A DNA stretch of 64,000 bases. Origin: Hyphomonadaceae bacterium UKL13-1 (GTDB lineage: Bacteria > Pseudomonadota > Alphaproteobacteria > Caulobacterales > Aquidulcibacteraceae). Positions 35,470-43,602 of this stretch are shown here, in pieces; the stretch's first letter is position 1, and each line of letters starts with the position of its first letter. Under the pieces are notes generated by a model, which was given only the letters and a program-made list of their open reading frames with translations, had not been told where the DNA came from and made no database searches. The translations under genes were made by a program, and so were the position numbers. The stretch is taken from the NCBI GenBank assembly GCA_001602435.1, contig CP012156.1, positions 434,001 to 498,000 of the forward strand. The letters run 5' to 3'.

Positions 35470-35531
35470 TTTCCATCTAGACCCATTTTGGTGGAAACCC
35501 TGTTTCACCCAAATGGATCATCGAGGATGAG

Positions 35532-35623
35532 TGCGACATCAGGGTCGTCGAGTGCGCAGCTTCGCTGCGTCGCAAGCGATCCGTTTTCGAAGAAAACGGA
35601 CACTTGACTACTCAGATGTCGCA
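35532..35623. repeat. Nested multi-hairpin element
   Basis: The outermost stem is TGCGACATC/GATGTCGCA (35532-35540/35615-35623, perfect). The next is GTCGAGTG/CACTTGAC (35547-35554/35601-35608, one mismatch). Inside lie three consecutive hairpins: CGCAGC/GCTGCG (35555-35569), TCGC/GCGA (35570-35579) and TCCGTTTT/AAAACGGA (35580-35600). Together they fold as a cloverleaf with almost no unpaired bases. Confidence 0.75.
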
Positions 35624-35636
35624 GAAACAATTTCGA

Positions 35637-35675
35637 AAGCGGTTTGGTGAGACATAAGGATCACCAAAACCGCTT
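35637..35675. repeat. Bulged 14-bp hairpin
   Basis: AAGCGGTTTGGTGA (35637-35650) pairs with TCACCAAAACCGCTT (35661-35675) with a single bulged base and a ten-base loop. It stands directly between the nested element and the second copy of the 49-bp duplication. Confidence 0.6.
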
Positions 35676-35694
35676 CTAGATAGAAACCCCACCA

Positions 35695-35760
35695 AAAGGA
35701 CCGCGCAACACGAGTTGCGCATGCAAACGCGATGACAAGCGCAACTCGTGTTGCGCGCTC
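35695..35760. repeat. Cloverleaf-like palindrome, copy B of the 49-bp duplication
   Basis: Bases 35695-35743 equal 34709-34757 exactly. After this the copies diverge: here GCGCAAC pairs with GTTGCGC at 35740-35755, repeating the first hairpin arm in inverted form, and the outer stem GGACCGCGC/GCGCGCTCC has one mismatch. It lies 47 bp before the start of the hydroxyacid dehydrogenase gene. Confidence 0.75.
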
Positions 35761-35806
35761 CTTCCCCCCCTTGCATCTTGGCCCCAAGCCTTTCACAAGG
35801 CTCTCC

Positions 35807-36739
35807 ATGATCCTGATTATTCACCCCGAACTCGTCCTCGCCCAGCCGCTCCTTGAAAACATCGCGCCGTGCGCGCGGCTGTGGGAGATTGAAGATATCG
35901 CCGCCTTTGCCTCTGGCCCAGGCGCAGAGGTGCGGGCCTTTGCTTGTATTGGCGGCAAGAAGACCGATGCCGCGCTTTTCCCGCTTTTCCCCAAGCTGGA
36001 GGCCGTGATTGCCGCAGGCGTGGGCGTCGATGGGGTTGATTTGGTTGCCGCAAAAGCCGCTGGCATTTCAGTGTGCAATTCGCCCGGCATCAATACCGAC
36101 GATGTGGCCGACCTTGCCCTCGGCCTATTGATCGCGGGCGAGCGCAATATCATCGAGCTGGACGGCCTCGTCCGGCGTGGCGAATGGGCGGACGCGCTGA
36201 CCCATGCGCCGCGCTACCGCTTGCGTGGCCGCACCTTGGGCATCCTTGGCATGGGCGCGATTGGCCAAGCCATTGCGATGCGCGCCGAAGCCTTTGGCCT
36301 AAAGATTATCTGGGCCGGCCCAAATCCCAAGCCAGAACTGGCATGGCCCCGTATCGATACGGTTTTGGAACTAGCCCAAAAGTCCGACATATTGGCGCTG
36401 GCCTGCCCGCTCACGGATACGACCCGTAAAGTCATTTCAGCTGAGGTGCTCGATGCCTTGGGTACTGAAGGCGTGCTGATCAATGTCGCGCGCGGTGGTG
36501 TGGTGGATGAGGCAGCGCTTCTGACGGCCTTGCGCGAGAAAAAAATTCTGGGCGCAAGTTTGGATGTGTTCGAGCATGAGCCGACCGACCCAAGGCTCTG
36601 GGCCGATCTAACCAATGTCGTCCTGACGCCCCATGTCGCGGGCCGCACGCGTGAGAGCGTGCAGGAAGCCGTGCGCGCGGCTATCGGCAATCTGATCCGC
36701 GTCTATCAGGGCCAGCCGTTGGAAAACCGTGTGGTTTAG
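35807..36739 (+). CDS. D-2-hydroxyacid dehydrogenase family protein
   Basis: A 310-residue NAD(P)-dependent dehydrogenase. The nucleotide loop is GMGAIGQAI, followed by the second domain with catalytic Arg in VARGGVVDEA, Glu in VFEHEPTDP and His in LTPHVAGRT. The family reduces 2-keto acids such as glyoxylate or hydroxypyruvate; the substrate cannot be fixed here. ATG 35807 is chosen because the protein starts MILIIHPEL there; the upstream in-frame ATG at 35732 lies inside the palindromic repeat and would add a non-homologous extension. Confidence 0.88.
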   Translation: MILIIHPELVLAQPLLENIAPCARLWEIEDIAAFASGPGAEVRAFACIGGKKTDAALFPLFPKLEAVIAAGVGVDGVDLVAAKAAGISVCNSPGINTDDVADLALGLLIAGERNIIELDGLVRRGEWADALTHAPRYRLRGRTLGILGMGAIGQAIAMRAEAFGLKIIWAGPNPKPELAWPRIDTVLELAQKSDILALACPLTDTTRKVISAEVLDALGTEGVLINVARGGVVDEAALLTALREKKILGASLDVFEHEPTDPRLWADLTNVVLTPHVAGRTRESVQEAVRAAIGNLIRVYQGQPLENRVV

Positions 36740-37197
36740 GGCTGCAGGTCCTTTAGCATCTGGCCCAAATGTTCGGGATAAATCGTTTCCTGCGTAGCTT
36801 GGATTTCGGCCAAGGACCACCATCGCCCGGTGTCGATGGTCTGGGCTTCAAGGGCATTGAGTCCGTCGGTGTGCAGCTGCGGGTTCTCATGACTTAGGGC
36901 AAAGAAGACGCCCGTTTGGCGATAGCTGACCCCGTTGAAACGATAGGTCACATCCTCGGTGCCGATGACATCGCCGAGCGCTGCTGGGTCAACCGAAATA
37001 CCAGCTTCTTCTTGGAGTTCGCGGGCAGCAGCCTCTTGCGCCGTCTCGCCCGGGTCAATCTTGCCGCCAGGCGTAAACCAGAAGGCGGGGCGATCTGGTT
37101 CGCCCGGGTCTTTGCCGCGCAAGAGGAACACCTCGCCGGCGCGATTGCGAATGAGGACACGGCCGACCCGTCGGATAGAGGTGTCGACCGCGTCCAA
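36736..37197 (-). CDS. NUDIX hydrolase
   Basis: The 153-residue product contains the complete NUDIX box GKIDPGETAQEAAARELQEEAG, which binds the divalent metal and cleaves a nucleoside diphosphate linked to another group. The substrate is not identifiable. The preceding VGRVLIRNRAGEVFLLRGK strand is typical. It is convergent with the dehydrogenase gene (4-bp overlap at the stops) and lies 5 bp past the bfr stop, so it may be co-transcribed with bfr. Confidence 0.85.
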   Translation of the reverse strand: MDAVDTSIRRVGRVLIRNRAGEVFLLRGKDPGEPDRPAFWFTPGGKIDPGETAQEAAARELQEEAGISVDPAALGDVIGTEDVTYRFNGVSYRQTGVFFALSHENPQLHTDGLNALEAQTIDTGRWWSLAEIQATQETIYPEHLGQMLKDLQP

Positions 37198-37202
37198 ATC
37201 GA

Positions 37203-37682
37203 TCAGCTTTCGATCGGGCCCATAGCCGTTTGCAGATAGTTTTGAATGCCCAATTGGTCGATCAATTGTAATTGGGTTTCGAGGAAGTCGATATGCTCTT
37301 CGGTATCTTCAAGGATTTTGGCGACGATATCGCGCGACACGTAATCGCGGACTTTCTCGAAATGCTCAATCGCATCCTTCATTTGGCCTTGGCCGCGATA
37401 TTCCACCGCGAGGTCTGCGGCCAAGCATTCGGGTACGTTCTCGCCCAGCTTTAGCTTGTGCATGTCCTGCATATTGGGCAGGCCGTCGAGCATCAGGATG
37501 CGCTCAATCAAATAATCAGCGTGCTTCATCTCGCCGATCGACTCTTTATAGGTGATGTCACCCAGCTTGGTCAGGCCCCAATTCTTATACATGCGGGCAT
37601 GCAAGAAATATTGGTTGATGGCGGTCAACTCATTGGTCAGAATGGTGTTTAGGCGTGCGATGACGCCCTCTGCGGCTTGCAT
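37203..37682 (-). CDS. bfr: Bacterioferritin
   Basis: Bfr is the haem-containing iron store. The 159-residue protein keeps the ferroxidase ligands E18, E51, H54 and E94, H130, and the haem ligand M52. The usual sixth ligand E127 is a threonine here (ILEDTEEHID), which could change iron oxidation at the dinuclear site or be compensated by E128. The gene follows bfd on the same strand after about 60 bp, a standard pairing in which bfd releases iron from bfr. Confidence 0.93.
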   Translation of the reverse strand: MQAAEGVIARLNTILTNELTAINQYFLHARMYKNWGLTKLGDITYKESIGEMKHADYLIERILMLDGLPNMQDMHKLKLGENVPECLAADLAVEYRGQGQMKDAIEHFEKVRDYVSRDIVAKILEDTEEHIDFLETQLQLIDQLGIQNYLQTAMGPIES

Positions 37683-37741
37683 GGGAGGCTCCTACTTGAT
37701 ACGCTACTATAGGCTTCCTGTCGGATTCGACAAGGCAGACT

Positions 37742-37939
37742 TTATTCAGCGGCTACTTTGAATTGCTGGGTCTGACGTTCAATCAGTTCTTGCATCTCAG
37801 GCACGCAACGGCCGCATTGGGCACGGCATTTATTGGCAAGGAACACATCGCAAGGTCGCCCGGCACCCGCCGCAATTGCCTCGTGGACCGCTTTCTCGCG
37901 AATTCCGTTGCAATTGCAAACATACATGGGCTTGTCCAT
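37742..37939 (-). CDS. bfd: Bacterioferritin-associated ferredoxin Bfd
   Basis: A 65-residue [2Fe-2S] protein that supplies electrons to release iron from bacterioferritin. The cysteine ligands are visible as CNC near the start and KCRAQCGRC in the middle, in the Bfd spacing. The start can be ATG 37939 or the ATG four codons later (MYVCNCN). It is preceded by a promoter with an embedded AGAA-TGG-TTCT dyad. No second iron gene is nearby besides bfr. Confidence 0.9.
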   Translation of the reverse strand: MDKPMYVCNCNGIREKAVHEAIAAGAGRPCDVFLANKCRAQCGRCVPEMQELIERQTQQFKVAAE

Positions 37940-37962
37940 TTCTTGCTTCTGAGAGTCATTCT

Positions 37963-37991
37963 TATGTAGACGAGAATGGTTCTAGTTGCAA
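37963..37991 (-). promoter_or_regulatory. bfd promoter with iron-regulator-like dyad in the spacer
   Basis: On the minus strand TTGCAA (37991-37986), a 17-bp spacer and TACATA (37968-37963) form a sigma-70-type promoter. The spacer contains the perfect dyad AGAA-TGG-TTCT (37973-37983). The dyad resembles half of the Irr iron control element (TTTAGAA-NNN-TTCTAAA) known in rhizobia, and its site in the spacer suits repression. Which regulator binds is inference. Confidence 0.5.
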
Positions 37992-38103
37992 GTGCCTCGC
38001 AATAAAAATTATTTGGGGGTGGGGCGCGAATCCTTTTGTCTGGACGGCCTTTGGTGCAGGCTTTGCCTTCACAAAGGCCATCTTCAAGTTTCAGCGCGCA
38101 AGA

Positions 38104-38166
38104 TGGGGAGTCAAGGGGCGCGCCTTTGGCGCGTCGGCGTAGCCGATTTCACCCCTTGACACCCCA
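38104..38166. repeat. Three-branch palindrome next to the thiolase gene
   Basis: TGGGG-A-GTCAAGGGG (38104-38118) pairs with CCCCTTGAC-A-CCCCA (38152-38166) over 14 of 15 bases. Inside are two hairpins, CGCGCC/GGCGCG (38119-38133) and TCGGC/GCCGA (38134-38146), giving a three-way junction. Confidence 0.75.
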
Positions 38167-38202
38167 GCCTGCGCAAAAAGAATTGCCGTACGGCTCTAAG
38201 GT

Positions 38203-38277
38203 GAGCCAAGCAAAGCTTAGTCCCGTTGCAAAGCAATGGCTCGGTAGCCACAACGGCCGAAGCCAATTGCTTAGCTC
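38203..38277. repeat. Branched palindrome at the end of the thiolase gene
   Basis: GAGCCAAGCAA (38203-38213) pairs with TTGCTTAGCTC (38267-38277, one mismatch). Inside, CCGTTG/CAACGG (38223-38228/38251-38256) encloses GGCT/AGCC (38238-38249). It begins 2 bp from the stop codon of the acetyl-CoA acetyltransferase gene and might act as its 3' end structure, but no T run is present on either side. Confidence 0.6.
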
Positions 38278-38278
38278 C

Positions 38279-39463
38279 CTACCGCTCCACACACAGCGCG
38301 ACACCCATGCCGCCGCCGATGCACAAGGTAGCAAGGCCGCGCTTGGCGTCGCGGGCGGCCATTTCATGCAACAGCGTCACCAACACGCGAGCACCGGAAG
38401 CGCCGATTGGGTGGCCTAAGGCAATCGCGCCGCCATTGACGTTCACTTTGCTGGTATCCCAGCCCATGTCACGGTTCACGGCGATGGCTTGGGCGGCGAA
38501 GGCCTCGTTCGCCTCGATCAAGTCGAGGTCCGCGGGCTTCCAGCCTGCTTTTTCCAAAGCGCGCTTGGACGCCGGAATTGGGCCCGTACCCATGATGGAG
38601 GGATCAACGCCTGCAGTGGCGAAAGAAGCGATGCGGGCCAATGGCGTCAGGCCGCGCTTGGCTGCTTCTGCCGCACTCATGACAACCAAAGCCGCTGCGC
38701 CATCATTAATGCCTGAAGCATTGCCTGCCGTGACAGTGCCGTCTTTCTTGAATGCGGCGCGGAGAGCTTGGGCGGCCTCCATCGTGGCACCTTTGCGGAT
38801 ATACTCGTCCTTATCGACGGTCACATCGCCCTTGCGGCCCTTCACGGTGACGGCGGCGATTTCCGCGTCAAAACGACCCGCGGTTTGGGCGGCTTCGGCT
38901 TTGTTTTGACTGGCGGTGGCAAACTGGTCTTGCTCATCGCGGGTAATCTGCCACTTCTCGGCAACATTCTCGGCTGTGATGCCCATATGATAGGAGAAGA
39001 AGGCGTCGGTCAGGCCGTCGCGGATCATGGTGTCTACAAGACCGAGATCGCCCATTTTGGTGCCGGCGCGCATATAGGCCGCATGGGCCGACAAGCTCAT
39101 GCTCTCTTGTCCACCTGCGACAACGATATCGGCACTGCCGGTCATGATCTGTTGGGCGGCCAGAGCCACGGTGCGCAGACCAGAGCCACAGACTTGGTTG
39201 ACCAACCAAGCGGGCGCGGCGTCAGAGATACCGGCAGCGCGGCTAGCCTGACGGGCGGGGTTTTGACCTTTGCCAGCGGTCAACACTTGGCCGAAGATCA
39301 ATTCTGAGACTTCTTCACCAGCGACGCCCGCGCGCGCCAAAGCTGCGACAATGGCGGTTCTGCCCAATTCATGCGCCTCCACGGTCGCAAATGCGCCCGA
39401 AAACGAGCCAATGGGGGTGCGTGCCGCCGAGACGATCACGATGTCGGAAGAAGAAGTGCTCAT
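38279..39463 (-). CDS. Acetyl-CoA C-acetyltransferase
   Basis: This thiolase condenses two acetyl-CoA units, the first step to polyhydroxybutyrate or acetoacetate, or works in reverse. The 394-residue protein begins [17 protein letters not shown]. It has the catalytic cysteine in [12 protein letters not shown], the [12 protein letters not shown] histidine segment and a C-terminal [14 protein letters not shown] with the second cysteine. Length and motifs fit PhaA/AtoB. It is divergent from phaR, which supports a role in PHB synthesis. Confidence 0.93.
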   Translation of the reverse strand: MSTSSSDIVIVSAARTPIGSFSGAFATVEAHELGRTAIVAALARAGVAGEEVSELIFGQVLTAGKGQNPARQASRAAGISDAAPAWLVNQVCGSGLRTVALAAQQIMTGSADIVVAGGQESMSLSAHAAYMRAGTKMGDLGLVDTMIRDGLTDAFFSYHMGITAENVAEKWQITRDEQDQFATASQNKAEAAQTAGRFDAEIAAVTVKGRKGDVTVDKDEYIRKGATMEAAQALRAAFKKDGTVTAGNASGINDGAAALVVMSAAEAAKRGLTPLARIASFATAGVDPSIMGTGPIPASKRALEKAGWKPADLDLIEANEAFAAQAIAVNRDMGWDTSKVNVNGGAIALGHPIGASGARVLVTLLHEMAARDAKRGLATLCIGGGMGVALCVER

Positions 39464-39739
39464 GTGCGTATGCCTTTCCCAGAACTATTTTGCCCTGTCT
39501 TGCGTAAGAATAGGTTGGCGTCAATCTTAAACAAAGCCCGATCCGGATTCGTTTGGCTTTGTGCAGCCCTTGGTCAAGCTAGCGGACCTGTCTGAAACAC
39601 CATCCTGCTGGGCAGCCGACCATTTCAGCCTGACGTGTTTGCAACCTGCGTTTCGCACCTGCCCAATTGTCTTGCATCTGCGAAGAACAGCGGCGAAACT
39701 AGGCAAAATCGCGCAATTCGTAGCGATAGGGAGCCCCAT

Positions 39740-40330
39740 TTGGCCGATAGCAAACAGGCAACCTCCGTGGTGACGATTAAGAAGTATGCCAATCGGCGTC
39801 TCTATAACACCTCGACCTCTGCCTATGTCACCTTGGATCATTTGGCCCAAATGGTGCGAGATGGTGTTGATTTTGTTGTGTTTGATGCCAAGTCCGGCGA
39901 CGATATTACCCGCTCCATCCTGACCCAGATTATTCTGGAGGCTGAAAGCTCGGGCAATAATCTTTTGCCCGTCGGGTTCCTGCGCGACATCATTCGTTCT
40001 TATGGCGATAGCGTTCAAGGCTTCCTGCCCTCCTACCTCGATCTCGCCATGAAGAGTTTTACCGATAGCCGCGAGCAATTCTCAAAGTCGCTCAATGGTG
40101 GCTTTGACCTGTCAGGGCCGGCTGAATTGTTTCAGCAAGCCGTGCGCGCCAATATGTCGATGATGGCAGAAGCGGCGAAAGCCTTTACCGGCGTGGTCGT
40201 ACCGACTGCTTTGCGGCCGACGAACAAAGCCGCGGCCAAAGCGGAGGCTTCGGAAGAATTAGTCGCCATGCGGGCTCAGATGGCGGCGATGCAAGCCCGT
40301 CTCGACAAGCTCGACGGCACACACGGCTAG
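39740..40330 (+). CDS. phaR: Polyhydroxyalkanoate synthesis repressor PhaR
   Basis: PhaR binds PHB granules and DNA and controls phasin and PHB genes. The 196-residue protein contains the N-terminal PHB/PHA accumulation regulator domain (VTIKKYANRRLYNTSTSAYVTLD), followed by the PHB-granule-binding part (FLPSYLDLAMKSF). A coiled coil near the C-terminus (AMRAQMAAMQARLDKL) follows. I set the start at TTG 39740 because AGGGAG lies six bases before it; no in-frame ATG fits. It is divergent from the thiolase gene, as in many PHB-forming bacteria. Confidence 0.88.
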   Translation: MADSKQATSVVTIKKYANRRLYNTSTSAYVTLDHLAQMVRDGVDFVVFDAKSGDDITRSILTQIILEAESSGNNLLPVGFLRDIIRSYGDSVQGFLPSYLDLAMKSFTDSREQFSKSLNGGFDLSGPAELFQQAVRANMSMMAEAAKAFTGVVVPTALRPTNKAAAKAEASEELVAMRAQMAAMQARLDKLDGTHG

Positions 40331-40467
40331 AGCAGGCGAACTGTCTGTGGCTGTTGGCGAAGCGCGCAACGCGCCATCGCCCCCTTTCCCCTGTGCCAAA
40401 CCCGTGGCAGAAACTTGGCCAGCACATCAGATGCCGGGTTCAAACAACATATTCAGGGGGAAGCCTT

Positions 40468-41238
40468 ATGCCTAACATTTTCGACCTCAGCGGCAAGACT
40501 GCCATCGTCACAGGTTCTTCGCGCGGGATTGGCAAAGCCATCGTTGAGCAAATGGCCGATCACGGGGCTAATGTCGTCGTATCATCACGTAAAGCTGGCC
40601 CTTGTGAAGATGTCGCCAATGCCATCAATGCCAAGCATGGCGATAGCCGCGCGCTGGCGGTACCTGCCAACATCTCGTCCAAAGAAGACCTTCAACGCTT
40701 GGTCGACCAAACCAATGCGCGCTTTGGCCAGATTGATATTGTGGTCTGCAACGCAGCCTCTAACCCATATTATGGCCCAATGGCTGGGATTGCAGACGAT
40801 GTGTTTGCGAAAATCCTGCAGAACAACATCATCTCCAACCATTGGCTGATCTCGATGGTTGCGCCGCAAATGGTGGCGCGCAAGGCGGGCAACATCACCA
40901 TCATTTCCTCGATTGGTGGCTTGAAGGCGACCAATATCATTGGCGCGTACAACATCTCCAAGGCCGCCGACATGCAATTGGCGCGTAACCTTGCGCTGGA
41001 ATATGGCCCAGATGGCGTGACGGTGAATTGTATCGCACCGGGCCTCATCAAGACCGACTTCGCGCGCGCCTTGTGGGAAGATCCCGCAACCTTGAAGCAG
41101 GCCACCACCCATTCCTGCTTGAAGCGCATTGGGGAACCTGATGAGATTGCCGGCATGGCGGTGTTCTTGGCCTCACGCGCGGGTGGGTTCACCACCGGGC
41201 AGACCTTTGTCATCGATGGCGGCGCAACAGCCGTTTAA
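40468..41238 (+). CDS. Short-chain dehydrogenase/reductase
   Basis: A 256-residue classical SDR. It has the nucleotide loop TGSSRGIGKAI, the NAAS strand end, the catalytic Ser in ISSIGGL and Tyr-Lys in YNISKAAD, and a C-terminal GQTFVIDGGATAV. ATG 40468 is chosen because AGGGGGAA precedes it and the family starts just before the first strand. It lies 138 bp after phaR and 10 bp before the M28 peptidase gene. The substrate is not clear; an acetoacetyl-CoA reductase role is possible but the usual PhaB features were not checked. Confidence 0.85.
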   Translation: MPNIFDLSGKTAIVTGSSRGIGKAIVEQMADHGANVVVSSRKAGPCEDVANAINAKHGDSRALAVPANISSKEDLQRLVDQTNARFGQIDIVVCNAASNPYYGPMAGIADDVFAKILQNNIISNHWLISMVAPQMVARKAGNITIISSIGGLKATNIIGAYNISKAADMQLARNLALEYGPDGVTVNCIAPGLIKTDFARALWEDPATLKQATTHSCLKRIGEPDEIAGMAVFLASRAGGFTTGQTFVIDGGATAV

Positions 41239-41247
41239 GGAATCGTC

Positions 41248-42948
41248 ATGAAAAGATGGATAGCTGGCACCGCTTTGGTGGCTGTGGTTGTTGCGGGGGC
41301 CGTGGCAACCCAATTTGCGCAAGCCCAATCTGGGCAAACAAAGTCAAAGGCCGCTCAAGCGGGTCAGCTAACCACTTATCCTGCGATCGATGATGGCCGC
41401 CTGCGCACACACATCAAGACCCTTGCCGATGACTTCTTTGAAGGGCGCAGCCCCGGCACGCGCGGCGATGATATGGCCACCACTTATGTAGCAGGGGCCA
41501 TGGCGGCACTGGGGCTAGAGCCTGCGGGCGATAATGGCACGTGGTTCCAGAACTTTGAGCTCAACCGCTTCACCACCGCGCCGCGCGGCACGTTCGCGGT
41601 AGAGGACGAGATTTGGTATCAGGGTAAGGATATCATGATGATCAGCCGCAAGGCTGATGGCAGCTCTTACAATTTGGTCGACGCGCCTTTGGTCTTCGCG
41701 GGCTATGGCGTGAAAGCGCTGGAGAAGAATTGGGATGACTTTGCAGGCGTGAATTGGGAAGGCAAGATTGCCCTCGTCCTGATCAATGATCCTGACTTTG
41801 AGGCCGTGCCCGGCGATGCGGTCGCAGGCATGTTCGGAGGCAAGGCCATGCAATGGTATGGCCGCTGGCCGTATAAGTTTGAAGCGGCCGCAAAAGCCGG
41901 TGCGGCTGGCGTCCTAATCATTCATGAGGATGCACCAGCGGCTTACGGTTGGGGCGTGGTGCGCAATTCCAATGGCACGCGCTTTGACTTTGTCCGCCCC
42001 GATGGTGGGGCCAATTTGGCCGCCATTGAAGGCTGGATGCAGCGCGATGTCGCGGTGGAACTCTTCCGCAAGTCAGGCCTTGATTTTGAAGCGTTGAAGA
42101 AGGCCGCCCGCACACCGGGTTTCAAGCCTGTACCCCTCAACCAAACCGCGACCATCGATATCGGCGTGACGCGGGAATCGGTGGCGACGCGCAATGTTGT
42201 GGGTGTTCTCAAAGGGGCGAGCCGTCCGAATGAGACGGTTTTGATCGGTGCTCATCACGACCATTTGGGCATTCGTGAGCCCATCAATGGCGACAAAATC
42301 TATAATGGCGCGATGGACAATGCTTCGGGCATGGCCGGCATGCTGGAGATCGCGCGCACCATCGCGCAAGGGCCACGTCCGGCGCGCTCCATCGTGTTTG
42401 CCTCGTGGGCGGCGGAAGAGCAGGGGCTGTTGGGCTCGGACTATTATGTCAATAATCCCCGCTTCCCACTCGAGAAGACCGCTGCGGCCTTCACGCTCGA
42501 CATGCTGGCCCATCGCGGCGCGACAACTGAGATGGAGTTTCCGGGCGCTGGCAAGACCAGCCTTGATACCAGCATGAAAGCTATTTTGGCGGCACAAGGT
42601 CGGACCTATACGCCAGACCGCAATCCACAATTTGGCCTCTTCTACCGCTCAGACCACTTCCCATTTGCGCGCGCAGGCGTGCCCGCCATGTTCCCGTCAA
42701 CCGGCACGACTTTGGTCAAAGGTGGGGTTGAAGCGGGCAAGGCGGCGACGAAAGAATGGTTTGACCAGCGCTATCATAAGCCGCAGGATGAATATGATCC
42801 GGCCTTTGATTTTGCTGGTGCTTTGATGGATTTGACGGCAACCCGCAGCCTCATGCTGGAAGTTGCGAACGCCGCGACGTGGCCGCAATGGACCAAAGGT
42901 GATGAGTTTGAGGCGATCCGCAAAGCGTCTGACGCGGCGCGGAAATAG
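41248..42948 (+). CDS. Secreted M28 metallopeptidase with PA domain
   Basis: The 566-residue protein begins with a signal peptide (about 1-27, ending AQA), so it acts in the periplasm or outside. The middle third holds a protease-associated-like insertion. The zinc-binding M28 motifs are IGAHHDHLGI, GAMDNASGMAG, ASWAAEEQGLLGS and the late ligand region YRSDHFPFARAGVP. Aminopeptidases of this type cut N-terminal residues from peptides. The ATG follows the SDR stop after 9 bp. Confidence 0.9.
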   Translation: MKRWIAGTALVAVVVAGAVATQFAQAQSGQTKSKAAQAGQLTTYPAIDDGRLRTHIKTLADDFFEGRSPGTRGDDMATTYVAGAMAALGLEPAGDNGTWFQNFELNRFTTAPRGTFAVEDEIWYQGKDIMMISRKADGSSYNLVDAPLVFAGYGVKALEKNWDDFAGVNWEGKIALVLINDPDFEAVPGDAVAGMFGGKAMQWYGRWPYKFEAAAKAGAAGVLIIHEDAPAAYGWGVVRNSNGTRFDFVRPDGGANLAAIEGWMQRDVAVELFRKSGLDFEALKKAARTPGFKPVPLNQTATIDIGVTRESVATRNVVGVLKGASRPNETVLIGAHHDHLGIREPINGDKIYNGAMDNASGMAGMLEIARTIAQGPRPARSIVFASWAAEEQGLLGSDYYVNNPRFPLEKTAAAFTLDMLAHRGATTEMEFPGAGKTSLDTSMKAILAAQGRTYTPDRNPQFGLFYRSDHFPFARAGVPAMFPSTGTTLVKGGVEAGKAATKEWFDQRYHKPQDEYDPAFDFAGALMDLTATRSLMLEVANAATWPQWTKGDEFEAIRKASDAARK

Positions 42949-42955
42949 AGTGACT

Positions 42956-43447
42956 TTAGTCCTCGCGCATCTCTTTCAGCCACTTCGCCCGTTCTGAAGT
43001 CTTTTCGACCATGCAACCGGCATACATTGGGCCGCGTATCGTGCCGCCGATCCAGTTTTCATAGACGGCGTCACAATCGGCATCGCGGCTGACAATCCAA
43101 GCCCGTTGCGCCTTCTGTAGCTTAAGCTTCAGCTTGGGTGGAGAGCTTGCGATCAAGGCGCGATAGCGCTCGTTTAAGATCACATCCCAAGCCTTATGCG
43201 TCACCATGCTGCATTCGGTGATCGACAATGTGGTGTCGGGCTGCTCGTGTGCGGCTTGGCAAGCATCATAAACGCCTTGGCCACAATCGACGCCGGCTTT
43301 GTCTGCCGCTAAGCACACCCGAAACGCCGACATAGCCTTGGGTGTTGGCGCGTTCTCCTGCGCCTGTGCGGGGCTGAGCCAAGTCGCAACACCAGCTGTC
43401 AGTGCAAAACCGACGAGCCCTAAGAAGATCTTGTTTGGACGGGACAT
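42956..43447 (-). CDS. LprI-like secreted protein (DUF1311)
   Basis: A 163-residue exported protein with an N-terminal signal peptide (about 1-29, ending AQA). The remaining part carries several cysteines (CLAADKAGVDC, CQAAHEQ, CDAVYENW, GCMVEK) and the LprI N-terminal domain pattern ITECSMVTHKAWDVILNERYRAL. LprI of Mycobacterium inhibits lysozyme, so a lysozyme-inhibitor role is possible, but family members vary. It is convergent with the M28 gene with a 7-bp gap. Confidence 0.72.
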   Translation of the reverse strand: MSRPNKIFLGLVGFALTAGVATWLSPAQAQENAPTPKAMSAFRVCLAADKAGVDCGQGVYDACQAAHEQPDTTLSITECSMVTHKAWDVILNERYRALIASSPPKLKLKLQKAQRAWIVSRDADCDAVYENWIGGTIRGPMYAGCMVEKTSERAKWLKEMRED

Positions 43448-43602
43448 ATAGGGCTCCTAATCACGATTTCGCTGATCTTGATCTCCACCCTAAACCACTT
43501 GCCGCCGCTGTCACCCCTGTGCGTCAGGAGCCAATTGCAGAGCAAGGTTGGCCTTTTGCTTAGAAACCGCTAGAAGCCCGCGACCTAACGGAGTTTCTCA
43601 CC

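Larger units (their letters stand above)
34677..35806. other. Gene-free 1.1-kb repeat-rich intergenic region
   Basis: No convincing gene is present in 1130 bp. The region contains a 49-bp exact duplication (34709 and 35695), a long near-perfect stem (34876-34958), a REPIN-like inverted pair (35321-35469), a nested multi-hairpin element (35532-35623) and a bulged hairpin at 35637-35675. The stretch 34960-35320 holds only short hairpins and resembles no gene or RNA that I recognise. The open frames in it are shadows of palindromes. Confidence 0.7.
37940..38278. other. Gap between bfd and the thiolase gene
   Basis: These 339 bp hold the bfd promoter at their left end and two structured palindromes (38104-38166 and 38203-38277) at the right. 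A hairpin-like pair GGCCTTT...AAAGGCC (38046-38079) lies between them. No gene was found. Confidence 0.6.

Noticed and set aside
35321..35760. CRISPR array
   Set aside because: The repeats are inverted and few and have no regular spacers; no cas genes are present.
34677..35806. RNase P RNA, tmRNA or SRP RNA gene in the gene-free region
   Set aside because: None of their conserved core sequences was found on either strand; only palindromes are evident.
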